Below, one piece after another: positions 5,872 to 5,916 of a stretch of 5,916 nucleotides of DNA. This DNA is from Halobacteriaceae archaeon Tc-Br11_E2g27. GTDB lineage: Archaea; Halobacteriota; Halobacteria; Halobacteriales; Haloarculaceae. The translations under genes were made by a program, and so were the position numbers. The notes beneath the pieces were generated by a model. It was given only the letters and a program-made list of their open reading frames with translations. It was not told the DNA's origin and made no database searches. The stretch's first letter is position 1, and each line of letters starts with the position of its first letter. Where the stretch lies: positions 1 through 5,916 of the forward strand of contig LKNH01000162.1 in NCBI GenBank assembly GCA_001564135.1, given 5' to 3'.

Positions 5872-5916
5872 ATGGGTGGAATCTACCTTTCAATCGACCA
5901 AAACAATAAGCCATCT
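5872..5916 (+). CDS. possible start of a gene running off the right edge
   Basis: ATG at 5872 opens a frame of 15 codons (MGGIYLSIDQNNKPS) to the window end with no stop. No TATA box sits at the 27-nt spacing used by the other genes. TTATAA is centred 20.5 nt upstream and TTTATC (5830-5835) about 39.5 nt upstream, which would give a short leader. Too short to assign any product; it may not be a gene. Confidence 0.2.
   Translation, partial: MGGIYLSIDQNNKPS

Larger units (their letters stand above)
5652..5916. other. AT-rich region downstream of lipA, no complete gene seen
   Basis: GC falls from about 60% within lipA to about 42% at 5701-5820 and about 32% at 5821-5880. No ORF over 20 codons with haloarchaeal-like composition could be supported on either strand. 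Several promoter-like or symmetrical elements are present: ATATTAAA at 5727-5734, TGTGA-N7-TCACA at 5754-5770, ATAAA-N6-TTTAT around 5819-5834, TTATAA at 5849-5854, and a 6-bp-arm inverted repeat at 5852-5871. The region reads like a long regulatory spacer preceding a gene outside the window, or the edge of a lower-GC segment. Confidence 0.6.

Overview
The window looks like chromosomal DNA of a haloarchaeon (class Halobacteria) with fairly moderate GC. The predicted proteins are very acidic (many Asp and Glu), as expected for salt-in cytoplasm. The tetranucleotide CTAG is scarce: I found only four by eye (1353, 1458, 1560, 5074), whereas roughly twenty would be expected by chance. Five of the six full-length gene units have a TATA-like hexamer centred 26.5-27.5 nt before the ATG and no Shine-Dalgarno sequence, which is the geometry of leaderless haloarchaeal transcripts. 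The species cannot be named from this window.

Layout. Positions 1-713 (minus) hold the N-terminal 237 residues of a tandem CbiX/SirB-type tetrapyrrole chelatase running off the left edge. Divergent from it, 851-1225 (plus) encodes a small zinc-ribbon protein of unknown function. A minus-strand pair follows: an uncharacterised acidic protein (1896-2354) overlaps by 4 nt the start of an archaeal RNase HI (1249-1899). Divergent from that pair is a crotonase-fold acyl-CoA enzyme (2514-3302, plus), whose promoter has a perfect 17-bp palindrome just upstream. It converges on an amidohydrolase of the SAH/MTA/5'-deoxyadenosine deaminase group (3320-4612, minus). That gene is divergent from lipoyl synthase lipA (4722-5651, plus). 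The last ~265 bases are AT-rich and carry no convincing complete gene.

How the genes fit together. Most are housekeeping genes packed with short gaps: cofactor metabolism (CbiX, LipA), nucleic-acid maintenance (RNase HI) and acyl-CoA metabolism (crotonase). The most suggestive link is the head-to-head pair at 4612/4722. LipA is a radical SAM enzyme that releases 5'-deoxyadenosine, and the neighbouring deaminase belongs to a family whose archaeal members remove that by-product.

I found no mobile element, CRISPR array, tRNA or rRNA, and no defence or otherwise clearly novel multi-gene system. The least explained items are the palindromic operator candidate, the crotonase lacking both classical catalytic glutamates, the two uncharacterised proteins, and the AT-rich tail.
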